Notes: a model not told the origin generated them from the letters alone. Positions 1-5,754 are shown, counted from the first letter of the stretch. The stretch is DNA of 5,754 bases from an uncultured Megasphaera sp. (GCA_902464195.1 CABQJB010000128.1:1-5754), one strand, 5' to 3'. Made by a program: numbers and translations.

Positions 1-1
1 C

Positions 2-30
2 ATTATAACAGACCGATGGAGGAAAATCAA
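2..30 (-). promoter_or_regulatory. Possible leftward promoter
   Basis: Read on the minus strand, TTGATT (30 to 25) and TATAAT (7 to 2) are separated by 17 bp, a plausible sigma-70 arrangement with a perfect -10 and a 4/6 -35. It would drive a gene to the left of the window and make this gap divergent. The surrounding DNA is AT-rich, so chance matches are likely. No coding sequence on this side is visible to support it. Confidence 0.25.
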
Positions 31-54
31 GAGTAATTTTGTAAAACTTTTAAT

Positions 55-69
55 TGAAAATAATTATTA
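55..69. promoter_or_regulatory. Fur-box-like sequence (weak)
   Basis: TGAAAATAATTATTA matches the classical 7-1-7 Fur pattern TGATAATnATTATCA at 12 of 14 defined positions. It lies between the possible leftward promoter and the rightward promoter, about 80-90 bp upstream of the expected rightward start. The AT-rich setting makes a chance match quite possible, and a distance this great is unusual for simple repression of the rightward unit. Confidence 0.18.
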
Positions 70-112
70 ATTAAAAAATAAGGCTTCAAAGGGGCGAGGC
101 GGCACCATTTTA

Positions 113-141
113 TTGCAATTTATACATGAGTCTTATATAAT
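113..141 (+). promoter_or_regulatory. Sigma-70-type promoter of the repeat protein/LptD-like unit
   Basis: The -35 is TTGCAA (113-118), the spacer is exactly 17 bp, and the -10 is a perfect TATAAT (136-141). Transcription would start near 148, leaving a leader of about 67 nt before the ATG at 215. It is the best promoter in the gap and points at the first gene. The GC-rich stretch just upstream (about 91-106) argues against an UP element. Confidence 0.7.
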
Positions 142-201
142 GGAGGTAGTATTCAGAAAAAGCCAAGACGATACGATTAGCATAGAAAGAGACTGAAATT
201 T

Positions 202-206
202 GGAGG
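202..206 (+). promoter_or_regulatory. Ribosome binding site that fixes the start at 215
   Basis: GGAGG lies 8 nt before the ATG at 215, an ideal distance. An in-frame TTG at 200 overlaps this site and therefore cannot use it, so the ATG is the start. Confidence 0.8.
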
Positions 207-214
207 TTACGCCT

Positions 215-1408
215 ATGTGGAAAAAGAAAGTAGCATGCATCCTGGCTGTCATGGCCTTATGTGGAACCATGGCTGCCAGTGCGGCCAATTATACGATCCT
301 GGAAAAAGCGGATAAAGTCGAAACGACGGTCTACGGGACGACACAGACCGGTTCCCTGAACGACCGCATCGCGGCGCTGGACAAACTGCTCAACGGCCAG
401 TCGACCGTATCCGGCAGTCTGCAGGATAAGACCAATGCCTTATATAAAGATGTATATGGGAACTCTGGTTCCGATTTATCCCTGCTGACGGCAGTCAATC
501 TCATGCAGTGGCAGTATTCTGGCCAGATTACCGATGAACCGCTGCTGGTCCGCATCGAATCATTGGAACAGAGCATCGACGGCAAGACCATGAGCGGCTC
601 CTTGGAGAGCCGTGTCCTGTTCCTGCGCCGCACACTCCTGGGCAATAAGAAATACGTCTCCCAGACCGTGACCATTCCGGCTAATACGCTGGTGACGATG
701 ACCAATATCGATGCCCTCAATTCGAAGACCATCCAGGAAGGCGACGTCGTCCGCTTTGCCGTGGCTGATGATATCTGCGTCGGCGACGTCATTGCCATCC
801 CCCGTGGTATGGAAGCGACGGGGACCGTCACGAAGGCCCGGAAATCAGGGCGCTTTGGCAAGGACGGCAAAATCGAGATCACTTATGACAACGTCCGTGC
901 TGCCGATGGTTCTCCCGTATCCCTGACGGTTGGTGATAAGACGAAGGAAGAATATAAGCGCATGGCCGGTGCTGTCGGTGCTTCTGCAGCCGGGGCCATC
1001 ATCCTCGGACCGGTAGGCCTGGTCGGCGGCCTTTTCGTCCATGGCAATGAAGTCGATATCCCGGCAGGGACGACGATGTATGCCGAAACCAAGGAAAATG
1101 CTGAAGTCGTCGGTTTCAAGGAAAATGGCGTCATGGATGACATGAAGACGGCCAATATGGCTGCCAGCGGCGTACAGGTACCGACTTTCGCTCCCGTCAC
1201 CAATAGTGATGTCGACAACAGCGGGGCCAGTGATGCCGGTACGAATGCCAACAGCGATACGGCTTCCCAGAGCAGCAATGGCGATTTGCAGGCCGGCTTG
1301 GAAAACGGTACGGTTACGCCTGTCGACCTGGAAAACAGCAAACACAATGACGACCAGCAGGCCGTCGTAACCATTCAATCCAATACAGCAGGTGACGCGA
1401 ATGAATAA
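215..1408 (+). CDS. Exported repeat protein with glycine-rich segment, function unknown
   Basis: This is a 397-residue protein of unknown function, probably exported to the periplasm or outer membrane. Residues 1-23 form a signal peptide (MWKKK, hydrophobic core, A-S-A before Ala24). Residues 39-143 hold about five degenerate repeats of 20-21 residues with the pattern (V/L/I)-x-G, a short linker, GSL, (D/E)(R/K), then a helix containing AL or FL; this suggests short helical hairpins. Residues 150-292 look beta-rich and contain three related V-x-IP-(A/R)-(G/N) motifs near 152, 193 and 281. Between the second and third is a glycine/alanine-rich hydrophobic segment (251-277) resembling a glycine zipper. 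The tail from about 320 is rich in Asn, Ser, Asp, Ala and Thr and is probably disordered. The gene ends inside the start of the LptD-like gene, so they are probably translated together; a shared envelope role is inferred from this. ATG 215 is chosen over TTG 200 because of the GGAGG site. Confidence 0.85.
   Translation: MWKKKVACILAVMALCGTMAASAANYTILEKADKVETTVYGTTQTGSLNDRIAALDKLLNGQSTVSGSLQDKTNALYKDVYGNSGSDLSLLTAVNLMQWQYSGQITDEPLLVRIESLEQSIDGKTMSGSLESRVLFLRRTLLGNKKYVSQTVTIPANTLVTMTNIDALNSKTIQEGDVVRFAVADDICVGDVIAIPRGMEATGTVTKARKSGRFGKDGKIEITYDNVRAADGSPVSLTVGDKTKEEYKRMAGAVGASAAGAIILGPVGLVGGLFVHGNEVDIPAGTTMYAETKENAEVVGFKENGVMDDMKTANMAASGVQVPTFAPVTNSDVDNSGASDAGTNANSDTASQSSNGDLQAGLENGTVTPVDLENSKHNDDQQAVVTIQSNTAGDANE
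1390..1395 (+). promoter_or_regulatory. Ribosome binding site for the LptD-like gene, inside the upstream gene
   Basis: AGGTGA lies 5 nt before the ATG at 1401, within the last codons of the preceding gene. A GTG at 1392 is in frame but lies within this site, so it is not the likely start. The ATG start overlaps the upstream stop by 8 nt, which suggests translational coupling. Confidence 0.6.
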
Positions 1409-2900
1409 AACGTGGACAGCGGCGATGATCGCAGCCCTGCTGCCCTTGACCTTTTCGGCCAGTGCAGCTGATACAGCGAAACTTCATACAGATAAGGTCA
1501 TGGCCGTTCCCGTGACAGAAAAGAAAATCCTGCCCGTCGATTTGGACCAGGCTTCGGCTTCACAGGACGTCGTCCTGCCGCAGCAGCCCGTTCATATGAC
1601 GGCCGATACATTCGTCGCCCGCAACTCCGATGGCTATGTCAAGAGCCGGGGCAATGTCGACATCAAGCAAGGCATGGATGAAGTCCATGCCAACTATGTC
1701 GAAGGAAATATGAAGAGCGGCGTCTATCATACGAAAGGCCCCGTCGTCTATGTCAACGAAACCAACGCATTGACGGGTCAGGATGTGACCTATAACAGCC
1801 AGAACGGCAGCATGACCATGGATAAGGTCGAAGGCTTCATGGGTCCTACGACATACGTCCGCGGGACCGATGCCGAAATGTACGATAATATTGGCTACAT
1901 CAAGCACGGTCTGATTACGACGCCTCACGCCGTAGCCAAGACGCCGGACTACTATATTACCGGCGATGACATCCGCATCTATCCGGGCGAAAAGTTTACG
2001 GCAGAAAATACGGCCCTTTGGTTCAAGCACATCCGCCTGTTCACGTATGGTCATTATGAAGGCCGCCTGGACAGTGAACATACGAAATCTTATTTATTCA
2101 CGCTGCTGCCGCGGCCGACGTACAATAGCGATGACGGCTTAGGTGTCCGGGGCTATGCCGATATACCTCTTAACCAGTCCGGCGACCTGAGCTTTCATGC
2201 CAGCTACGCCTTGAACACCAAAAATGGCTTCAAGCCGGCTGCCCAGCTCCAGAAAAATACCAAGATAGGGACTTTCCGCTTTGGCTACAGTAAAGAAGAA
2301 AGTACCGACAATGACGATAACATCTGGGCTACGAAGTGGCCGGAACTGGAATACTTCGCACCGCGCATCCATCTTGGCGACACGGGCATCTACATCGATT
2401 CCAGTGCCAACTGGGGCCGCTGGGCTGAAGATGGCGTCAAGACAGGGACGCATAAGGGTTTCCGCACGGAAATCACTCATGCGCCCATTCCCTTGTGGCA
2501 GCGGGCCAATGTCCGCTTCTTCGCCGGCTATCGCAAGGACTTGTATTCTACCAATGATGCCCAGCGCCGCGATCCTTATTCCGGCGTCATCCTCAATCAG
2601 GGCATCAACGACCGCCTGTGGACCAGCTTCTGGTATAAGAAGCATAATGTCAGCGGTTACACACCGTACCGCTTCGATACCCTCGACGACCCGCGTCAGC
2701 ATGGCCTGTCCATCGGCTACGTCCTGACGCCGCGGGACACGGTCATTTTCACCTGGGCCCAGGACCTCGACGATGACCACATTTCGGACCGCAATTACAC
2801 CTGGGTCCGCGACCTCCACTCCTTCATCGCCACCATTACGTATAAACAAGTCGATAAAGAATGGCAGGTCAAAATCAAGGCCAAGGACTTCGATTTCTAA
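1401..2900 (+). CDS. Short LptD/OstA-family outer-membrane protein
   Basis: This 499-residue protein belongs by its pattern to the LptD/OstA family. LptD, with LptE, inserts lipopolysaccharide into the outer leaflet of the outer membrane. Residues 1-22 are a signal peptide (A-S-A before Ala23). Residues about 62-200 resemble the OstA/LptA beta-jellyroll, including V-H-M-T-A-D, G-N-V-D-I and the run of G-x-V-x-Y strands typical of this fold. From about 200 to the end are alternating aromatic and polar strands of an outer-membrane barrel, finishing in D-F-D-F with the C-terminal Phe expected of a BAM substrate. It is much shorter than E. coli LptD (784 residues), so it could be a reduced LptD or a paralogue rather than the main LPS exporter; I therefore give no symbol. 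It is co-transcribed with the repeat protein. No frameshift or internal stop is seen. Confidence 0.85.
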   Translation: MNKTWTAAMIAALLPLTFSASAADTAKLHTDKVMAVPVTEKKILPVDLDQASASQDVVLPQQPVHMTADTFVARNSDGYVKSRGNVDIKQGMDEVHANYVEGNMKSGVYHTKGPVVYVNETNALTGQDVTYNSQNGSMTMDKVEGFMGPTTYVRGTDAEMYDNIGYIKHGLITTPHAVAKTPDYYITGDDIRIYPGEKFTAENTALWFKHIRLFTYGHYEGRLDSEHTKSYLFTLLPRPTYNSDDGLGVRGYADIPLNQSGDLSFHASYALNTKNGFKPAAQLQKNTKIGTFRFGYSKEESTDNDDNIWATKWPELEYFAPRIHLGDTGIYIDSSANWGRWAEDGVKTGTHKGFRTEITHAPIPLWQRANVRFFAGYRKDLYSTNDAQRRDPYSGVILNQGINDRLWTSFWYKKHNVSGYTPYRFDTLDDPRQHGLSIGYVLTPRDTVIFTWAQDLDDDHISDRNYTWVRDLHSFIATITYKQVDKEWQVKIKAKDFDF

Positions 2901-2960
2901 AAGGGGAGAGGACAGGAAGACTTTTTGCTATCATGCGTAGTCCCTTTCTCTTCCGCGTTT

Positions 2961-3070
2961 GTAGGGGTCGCCACGTGGGCGACCCGTTAGGATTTTGGAG
3001 GATTCTTCTAGCAATCTGATTGGGAATCGTACATATCCCCAGAGCGGGCTCGCCACGTGCGAGCCCCTAC
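2961..3070. repeat. REPIN-like element, copy 1 (two inverted REP hairpins)
   Basis: This 110-bp extragenic element starts with GTAGGGG (2961-2967) and ends with its exact complement CCCCTAC (3064-3070). The left hairpin has an 8-bp perfect stem (2965-2972 with 2978-2985) and loop ACGTG. The right hairpin has an 8-bp perfect stem (3046-3053 with 3059-3066) and loop CACGT, the complement of the left loop. The core between them (about 2986-3045) includes GGAGGA and is less conserved. GTAG flanking a hairpin is the known recognition mark of REP sequences handled by RAYT (REP-associated tyrosine) transposases, and two inverted REPs make a REPIN. A second copy lies at 5594-5698. The family assignment is inferred from architecture. 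The element could also stabilise the 3' end of the upstream mRNA. Confidence 0.75.
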
Positions 3071-3080
3071 AATGTAAAAA

Positions 3081-3113
3081 AGGGCTTGTCGTCATGCGAC
3101 AAGCTCTTTTTTT
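3081..3113 (+). terminator. Intrinsic terminator after the LptD-like gene
   Basis: The stem is GCTTGTCG (3084-3091) with CGACAAGC (3097-3104) around loop TCATG, extended by a G-T, a G-C and an A-T pair. It is followed by seven T (3107-3113). Six A on the 5' side (3076-3081) mean it could also work on the other strand, although no opposing gene is seen. Confidence 0.9.
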
Positions 3114-3147
3114 ACCCTCTTTTTACAGGGCATTTTTGCATTTTTGC
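3109..3147 (+). promoter_or_regulatory. T-rich direct repeats, possible Pho box
   Basis: TTTTTAC occurs at 3109-3115 and 3120-3126 (11-bp period), followed by TTTTTGC at 3133-3139 and 3141-3147, the latter pair inside a tandem CATTTTTG. Direct TT(A/T/C)ACA-like repeats with about 11-bp spacing are the known binding pattern of PhoP/PhoB regulators in Firmicutes. They occupy about -53 to -15 of the promoter, where an activator could replace the missing -35. The first copy overlaps the T-run of the preceding terminator, so part of the pattern may be coincidental. Confidence 0.35.
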
Positions 3148-3149
3148 GC

Positions 3150-3155
3150 TATAAT
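3150..3155 (+). promoter_or_regulatory. -10 element of the two-component promoter
   Basis: TATAAT is a perfect -10 placed just after an intrinsic terminator and 48 bp before the chosen start codon. The nearest -35-like sequence, TTTACA (3122-3127), is 22 bp away, too far for a normal spacer, so the promoter may depend on an activator. The expected transcription start near 3162 gives a leader of about 40 nt. Confidence 0.55.
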
Positions 3156-3186
3156 GGAATAAAATGAGTGAACTAGATTTTACAGG

Positions 3187-3192
3187 AAAGGA
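3187..3192 (+). promoter_or_regulatory. Ribosome binding site that favours the start at 3203
   Basis: AAAGGA (within AGGAAAGGA) ends 10 nt before the ATG at 3203. The in-frame ATG at 3164 has no such site and lies about at the expected transcription start, so it would need leaderless translation. Confidence 0.55.
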
Positions 3193-3202
3193 CTGTCGCT
3201 TT

Positions 3203-3886
3203 ATGCCTCTGATTTACTGTGTAGAAGATGATGAAAATATTCGTGAACTCGTCGGTTATGCCCTGCGCAGCCAGGATTTCGAAGTCGAAACGTTTGCCGA
3301 CAGTAAGGAATTCTGGCCGGCTTTAGAGAAACGGACACCGGCCCTGCTTCTCTTGGACATCATGCTGCCCGGTGAAAGCGGTAATGATATCTTGGACAAA
3401 CTGCGCAAGACCCAGCAGTATAAGACGCTGCCCGTCATCATGCTGACGGCTAAGACCAGTGAATACGACATCGTCAAGGGACTCGATGGAGGCGCCGATG
3501 ACTACGTCTGCAAGCCCTTCGGCATCGTCGAGCTCATTTCCCGTATCCGCGCCGTCCTGCGCCGTTCGGGCCGGCAGAGTACGGAAACGAATCTCTATAC
3601 GTATGGACCCGTTTCCCTGGATCAGGAAAAACATATCGTAACTGTCGACGGCAAGCCCTGCCACCTGACGGTCAAGGAATTTGAACTCCTGCGCTATCTC
3701 CTGGTCAATACGGATATCGTCCTCAAGCGGGAACAGATCATGGAAGCCGTCTGGGGTTTTACGTATGAAGGCGAAAGCCGGACCATTGATATGCATATCA
3801 AGAGCCTGCGTCAGAAACTGGGTGACGGCGGCAAGATCATCCACACCGTCCGCGGTGTCGGCTATGTCATCGGAGGGAACGTATGA
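3203..3886 (+). CDS. phoB: OmpR/PhoB-family response regulator
   Basis: This 227-residue transcription factor is activated by phosphorylation from the kinase encoded directly after it. The receiver domain (about 2-118) shows the acidic pair Asp9-Asp10, phosphoacceptor Asp52 in L-L-D-I-M-L-P, Thr82, Tyr101 and Lys104 in C-K-P-F. The winged-helix domain (about 126-225) has the family hallmarks F-E-L-L, W-G and the recognition helix R-T-I-D-M-H-I-K-S-L-R. Length is normal for PhoB/OmpR. The start at 3203 is chosen because it has a ribosome binding site and begins right before the first receiver strand; ATG 3164 would add 13 residues. The stop overlaps the kinase start by 4 nt (ATGA). The phosphate role, and hence the symbol (phoP in Bacillus naming), is inferred from the PhoR-like partner and the upstream Pho-box-like repeats. 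WalR or another OmpR-type regulator is the alternative. Confidence 0.9.
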   Translation: MPLIYCVEDDENIRELVGYALRSQDFEVETFADSKEFWPALEKRTPALLLLDIMLPGESGNDILDKLRKTQQYKTLPVIMLTAKTSEYDIVKGLDGGADDYVCKPFGIVELISRIRAVLRRSGRQSTETNLYTYGPVSLDQEKHIVTVDGKPCHLTVKEFELLRYLLVNTDIVLKREQIMEAVWGFTYEGESRTIDMHIKSLRQKLGDGGKIIHTVRGVGYVIGGNV

Positions 3887-5583
3887 AGCGGAAAGTCTAC
3901 CTCAGCCTATTGACCATGGGCCTGGCCTGTATGGCCGTGACCCTGCTCATTTCGACGTGGTTCTTCTGGAATTCCACGCAGCACCAGATCCAGCAGGAAC
4001 TAGTCATGGCCATGGATGTCGTCGAGACGACGATTGAAGAAGGGAAGGACACGTCCCTGTATTTGAAGAAGCTCAGCGTACACGAGACGGATGGTCTGCG
4101 CATTACCTGGATCAATACTGACGGCGATGTCCTTTTTGAATCAGATTATGACAAAGGCGTAATGGAAAACCACCTGGCCCGGCCGGAAGTCAAAGCGGCC
4201 ATTGAGAACGGCAGGGGGACGGCCGTCCGCGATTCCCAGACCGTATCCAAGGCCCTCTACTATTATGCCAAGAAACTGCCCGATGGGACGATCCTGCGGG
4301 TCAGCCTGGAAAGGGATACTTTTTATGCCCACTTCCTCAGCCTCCTGCCCTGGGCGCTGCTGCTCCTGGGCTTGTCGGCCCTGGCCTGCATCAAGGTGTC
4401 GCGCTTGCTGACGGCGAGCCTCCTCAGTCCGCTGCGGCAGACGGCCCGGTTCATCCGCCAAATCAACGACTGTGATGTGAAGATGGTGCAGCCGCCGCAG
4501 GTCGACCATGAATTGCAGCCTTTAGTCGACAAGATTTTCTTGCAGAGCCAGACCATTACCGACAATATGCGCAGCCTGGAACAGCAGCGCAACATCATGC
4601 GCCTCATCATGGAAAATCTCCAGGAAGGCGTCATCCTGACGGACAAAGCTTACGGCATTGCCGGACTCAACCTGCGGGCCGCCCATTTCCTGGGGGCCAG
4701 TCAGACTCAGGATGTCTTGCAGCGCAATCTGAAGGAACTCCTGTCTGATGTGTCCTGGGACACACTGCAGCACATCGACAGTGCCTGCGACGTGAAGTTG
4801 ACCCGGTCCGACCGCCTGTACCTGCTGACTATCCAGCCTGTCTATAAAGATGACGATTTCTATGGCATGCTTTTCATCATCGACGATGTGACCGAACAAG
4901 AACACCGGGAACAGCTGCGCCGGGAATTCACGTCCAACGTATCGCATGAATTGAAGACGCCCCTCACGTCGATCAGCGGCTTTGCCGAAGTCTTGTCGAC
5001 GGGCATCTTCAAGAATAAAGATGATGTCATCCATTTCGGCACGCTCATCCGCAAGGAAGCCCTGCGCCTCTTGCAGATGATAGAAGAAATCATGCACCTG
5101 GCCCGCATCGAAGACGGCAAGCGTCAAGTCCATCCCGAACGGTTGCGTCTCAGCGGTTTGATTCAGGATATTGTAGAATTCATGGAACCGGTCCTGATGG
5201 AAAAGAAAGTCACCGTTCACTGTACCATGGACGATACGGAAGTATGGGCCGACCGCGGCCTGTTCCGGGAAATGATCATGAATCTCCTGGACAATGCTGT
5301 CAAGTACAACCGGCCTGGCGGTCATGTCTACATCGATGTCCGCCACGATGGCCATAAAGCCTTCTTCATCATTCGCGACACAGGCATCGGCATCCCGGAA
5401 GATAAACAGCAGCGCGTCTTTGAACGCTTTTACCGGGCTGATTCCAGCCGTTCCCGCAAAATCAATGGGACGGGCCTGGGCCTGGCCATCGTCAAGCACA
5501 TCGTCGAACAGCATCACGGCACCATCGCCTTGAACAGCAAAGAAAACGAAGGCACGACCATCACCGTCACTCTGCCGATGTAG
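3883..5583 (+). CDS. phoR: PhoR-like membrane sensor histidine kinase
   Basis: This 566-residue kinase autophosphorylates on His and passes the phosphate to the adjacent regulator. Order of parts: TM1 (about 7-29), extracytoplasmic sensor (about 30-150), TM2 (about 151-171), HAMP-like linker (about 172-225), PAS (about 236-336), HisKA with His355 in S-H-E-L-K-T-P, then HATPase with N box Asn467/Asn471, G1 D-T-G-I-G-I (499-504), F box around Phe513/Phe516 and G2 G-T-G-L-G-L (529-534). All catalytic motifs are intact. The sensor contains E-N-H-x-x-R-P-E-V (95-103) followed by R-x-S-x-T and a Y-Y-A segment, a pattern I associate with Firmicute PhoR sensors. The length is close to Bacillus PhoR (about 580) and well above E. 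coli PhoR (431). The start is backed by GGAGGG at 3872-3877, 5 nt upstream. Kinase function is near certain; phosphate as the signal is inferred, and a WalK-like kinase is the main alternative. Confidence 0.92.
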   Translation: MKRKVYLSLLTMGLACMAVTLLISTWFFWNSTQHQIQQELVMAMDVVETTIEEGKDTSLYLKKLSVHETDGLRITWINTDGDVLFESDYDKGVMENHLARPEVKAAIENGRGTAVRDSQTVSKALYYYAKKLPDGTILRVSLERDTFYAHFLSLLPWALLLLGLSALACIKVSRLLTASLLSPLRQTARFIRQINDCDVKMVQPPQVDHELQPLVDKIFLQSQTITDNMRSLEQQRNIMRLIMENLQEGVILTDKAYGIAGLNLRAAHFLGASQTQDVLQRNLKELLSDVSWDTLQHIDSACDVKLTRSDRLYLLTIQPVYKDDDFYGMLFIIDDVTEQEHREQLRREFTSNVSHELKTPLTSISGFAEVLSTGIFKNKDDVIHFGTLIRKEALRLLQMIEEIMHLARIEDGKRQVHPERLRLSGLIQDIVEFMEPVLMEKKVTVHCTMDDTEVWADRGLFREMIMNLLDNAVKYNRPGGHVYIDVRHDGHKAFFIIRDTGIGIPEDKQQRVFERFYRADSSRSRKINGTGLGLAIVKHIVEQHHGTIALNSKENEGTTITVTLPM

Positions 5584-5593
5584 GGAGCCATCC

Positions 5594-5698
5594 GTAGGGG
5601 CTTGCACGTGGCAAGCCCGCCCCAACATGTGGAGGAGAAATTTCCGGTCAGGAGGTCCAATACCTGTCCGAAGCGGGCGTCCCACGGGACGCCCCTAC
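5594..5698. repeat. REPIN-like element, copy 2
   Basis: This 105-bp element begins with GTAGGGG (5594-5600) and ends with CCCCTAC (5692-5698). The left hairpin has an 8-bp perfect stem (5598-5605 with 5611-5618) and loop ACGTG. The right hairpin pairs 5675-5683 with 5686-5694, or 8 bp with loop CACG. The core shares TGGAGGA and the AGCGGGC that enters the right hairpin with copy 1, but otherwise differs clearly. It starts only 10 bp after the kinase stop codon and ends 7 bp before the terminator stem, the same gene-element-terminator order as copy 1. Confidence 0.75.
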
Positions 5699-5705
5699 AG
5701 AAAAA

Positions 5706-5735
5706 AGAGACTGTCTTAGGACGGTCTCTTTTTTT
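5706..5735 (+). terminator. Intrinsic terminator of the two-component operon
   Basis: AGAGACTGTC (5706-5715) pairs with GACGGTCTCT (5720-5729) with one T-G wobble, around the tetraloop TTAG. Seven T follow (5729-5735). Preceding A residues (5701-5706) could make it bidirectional. Confidence 0.9.
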
Positions 5736-5754
5736 ACAATATTTTACATTACAT
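5732..5754 (+). promoter_or_regulatory. Possible Pho box at the right edge
   Basis: TTTTACA occurs at 5732-5738 and 5742-5748 (10-bp period), followed by TTACA at 5749-5753. This resembles the direct TT(A/T/C)ACA repeats bound by PhoP-type regulators. It would serve a gene beyond the window; a phosphate-uptake operon is a reasonable guess next to phoBR-like genes. The first copy overlaps the terminator T-run and no -10 is visible before the sequence ends. Confidence 0.3.

Noticed and set aside
1..70. Possible 3' end of an upstream + strand gene
   Set aside because: Two frames are open from the edge (stops at 34-36 and 68-70) and give only 11 and 22 residues. Neither can be preferred and no terminator follows, so no partial gene is called.
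142..180. Leader peptide after GGAGG at 142-146
   Set aside because: The only usable start is ATT at 151, giving nine codons before TAG. ATT is a very rare start codon, and the sequence shows no attenuator-like codon run or hairpin.
200..214. TTG start at 200 for the repeat protein
   Set aside because: It overlaps the GGAGG site that serves the ATG at 215 and would put acidic and polar residues ahead of the signal peptide's lysine cluster.
2139..2849. 236-codon open frame on the minus strand
   Set aside because: It is an antisense frame within the LptD-like gene, favoured by GC-rich codons. It has no ribosome binding site or recognisable motifs.
2901..2960. Extra hairpin between the LptD-like stop and the repeat element
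   Set aside because: GGAAGA (2915-2920) and TCTTCC (2949-2954) can pair, but the stem is only 6 bp with a 28-nt loop, too weak to call.
2961..3070. CRISPR array or insertion sequence
   Set aside because: There are two inverted hairpins and no spaced direct repeats, and no transposase gene lies within. The two copies are far apart with different cores.
3164..3202. ATG at 3164 as the response regulator start
   Set aside because: It lies only 8 nt after the -10, about at the transcription start, and lacks a ribosome binding site. The 13 extra residues are not part of the receiver fold.
4522..5685. 387-codon open frame on the minus strand
   Set aside because: It lies antisense to the kinase catalytic region and starts inside the repeat element. 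The translation has no recognisable domain, and the opposite strand has intact histidine kinase motifs throughout.

Overview
The window looks like chromosomal DNA from a diderm Firmicute of the Negativicutes (Veillonellaceae). Megasphaera or a close relative is my best guess. This rests on three things: an LptD/OstA-type outer-membrane protein ending in Phe, a PhoR-type kinase with a Firmicute-like sensor and length, and moderately GC-rich coding DNA separated by AT-rich gaps with strong GGAGG ribosome binding sites. The genus is inferred from style, not from a match I could run.

All four genes I accept are on the + strand, in two transcription units. Positions 1-214 are AT-rich and non-coding, with a good sigma-70-type promoter (113-141). 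This drives unit 1: an exported protein of unknown function with N-terminal 20-residue repeats and a glycine-rich segment (215-1408), then a short LptD/OstA-family protein (1401-2900) overlapping it by 8 nt. Unit 1 is followed by a 110-bp dispersed-repeat element (2961-3070) and an intrinsic terminator (3081-3113).

Unit 2 starts from a promoter with a perfect -10 and no good -35, preceded by T-rich direct repeats that resemble a Pho box. It encodes an OmpR/PhoB-family response regulator (3203-3886) and a PhoR-like sensor kinase (3883-5583), joined by a 4-nt ATGA overlap. A second copy of the repeat element (5594-5698), a terminator (5706-5735) and a further TTTTACA direct repeat at the right edge follow. 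I infer that unit 1 serves the outer membrane and that unit 2 senses phosphate limitation.

The most notable structure is the pair of extragenic elements. Each is two GTAGGGG-type hairpins in inverted orientation around a less conserved core of about 56-60 bp. The stems differ in sequence but keep perfect pairing, the loops stay close to ACGTG, and GTAG sits at both outer ends. This is the architecture of REPINs (paired REP sequences mobilised by RAYT transposases). Both copies lie between a stop codon and the intrinsic terminator of that unit.
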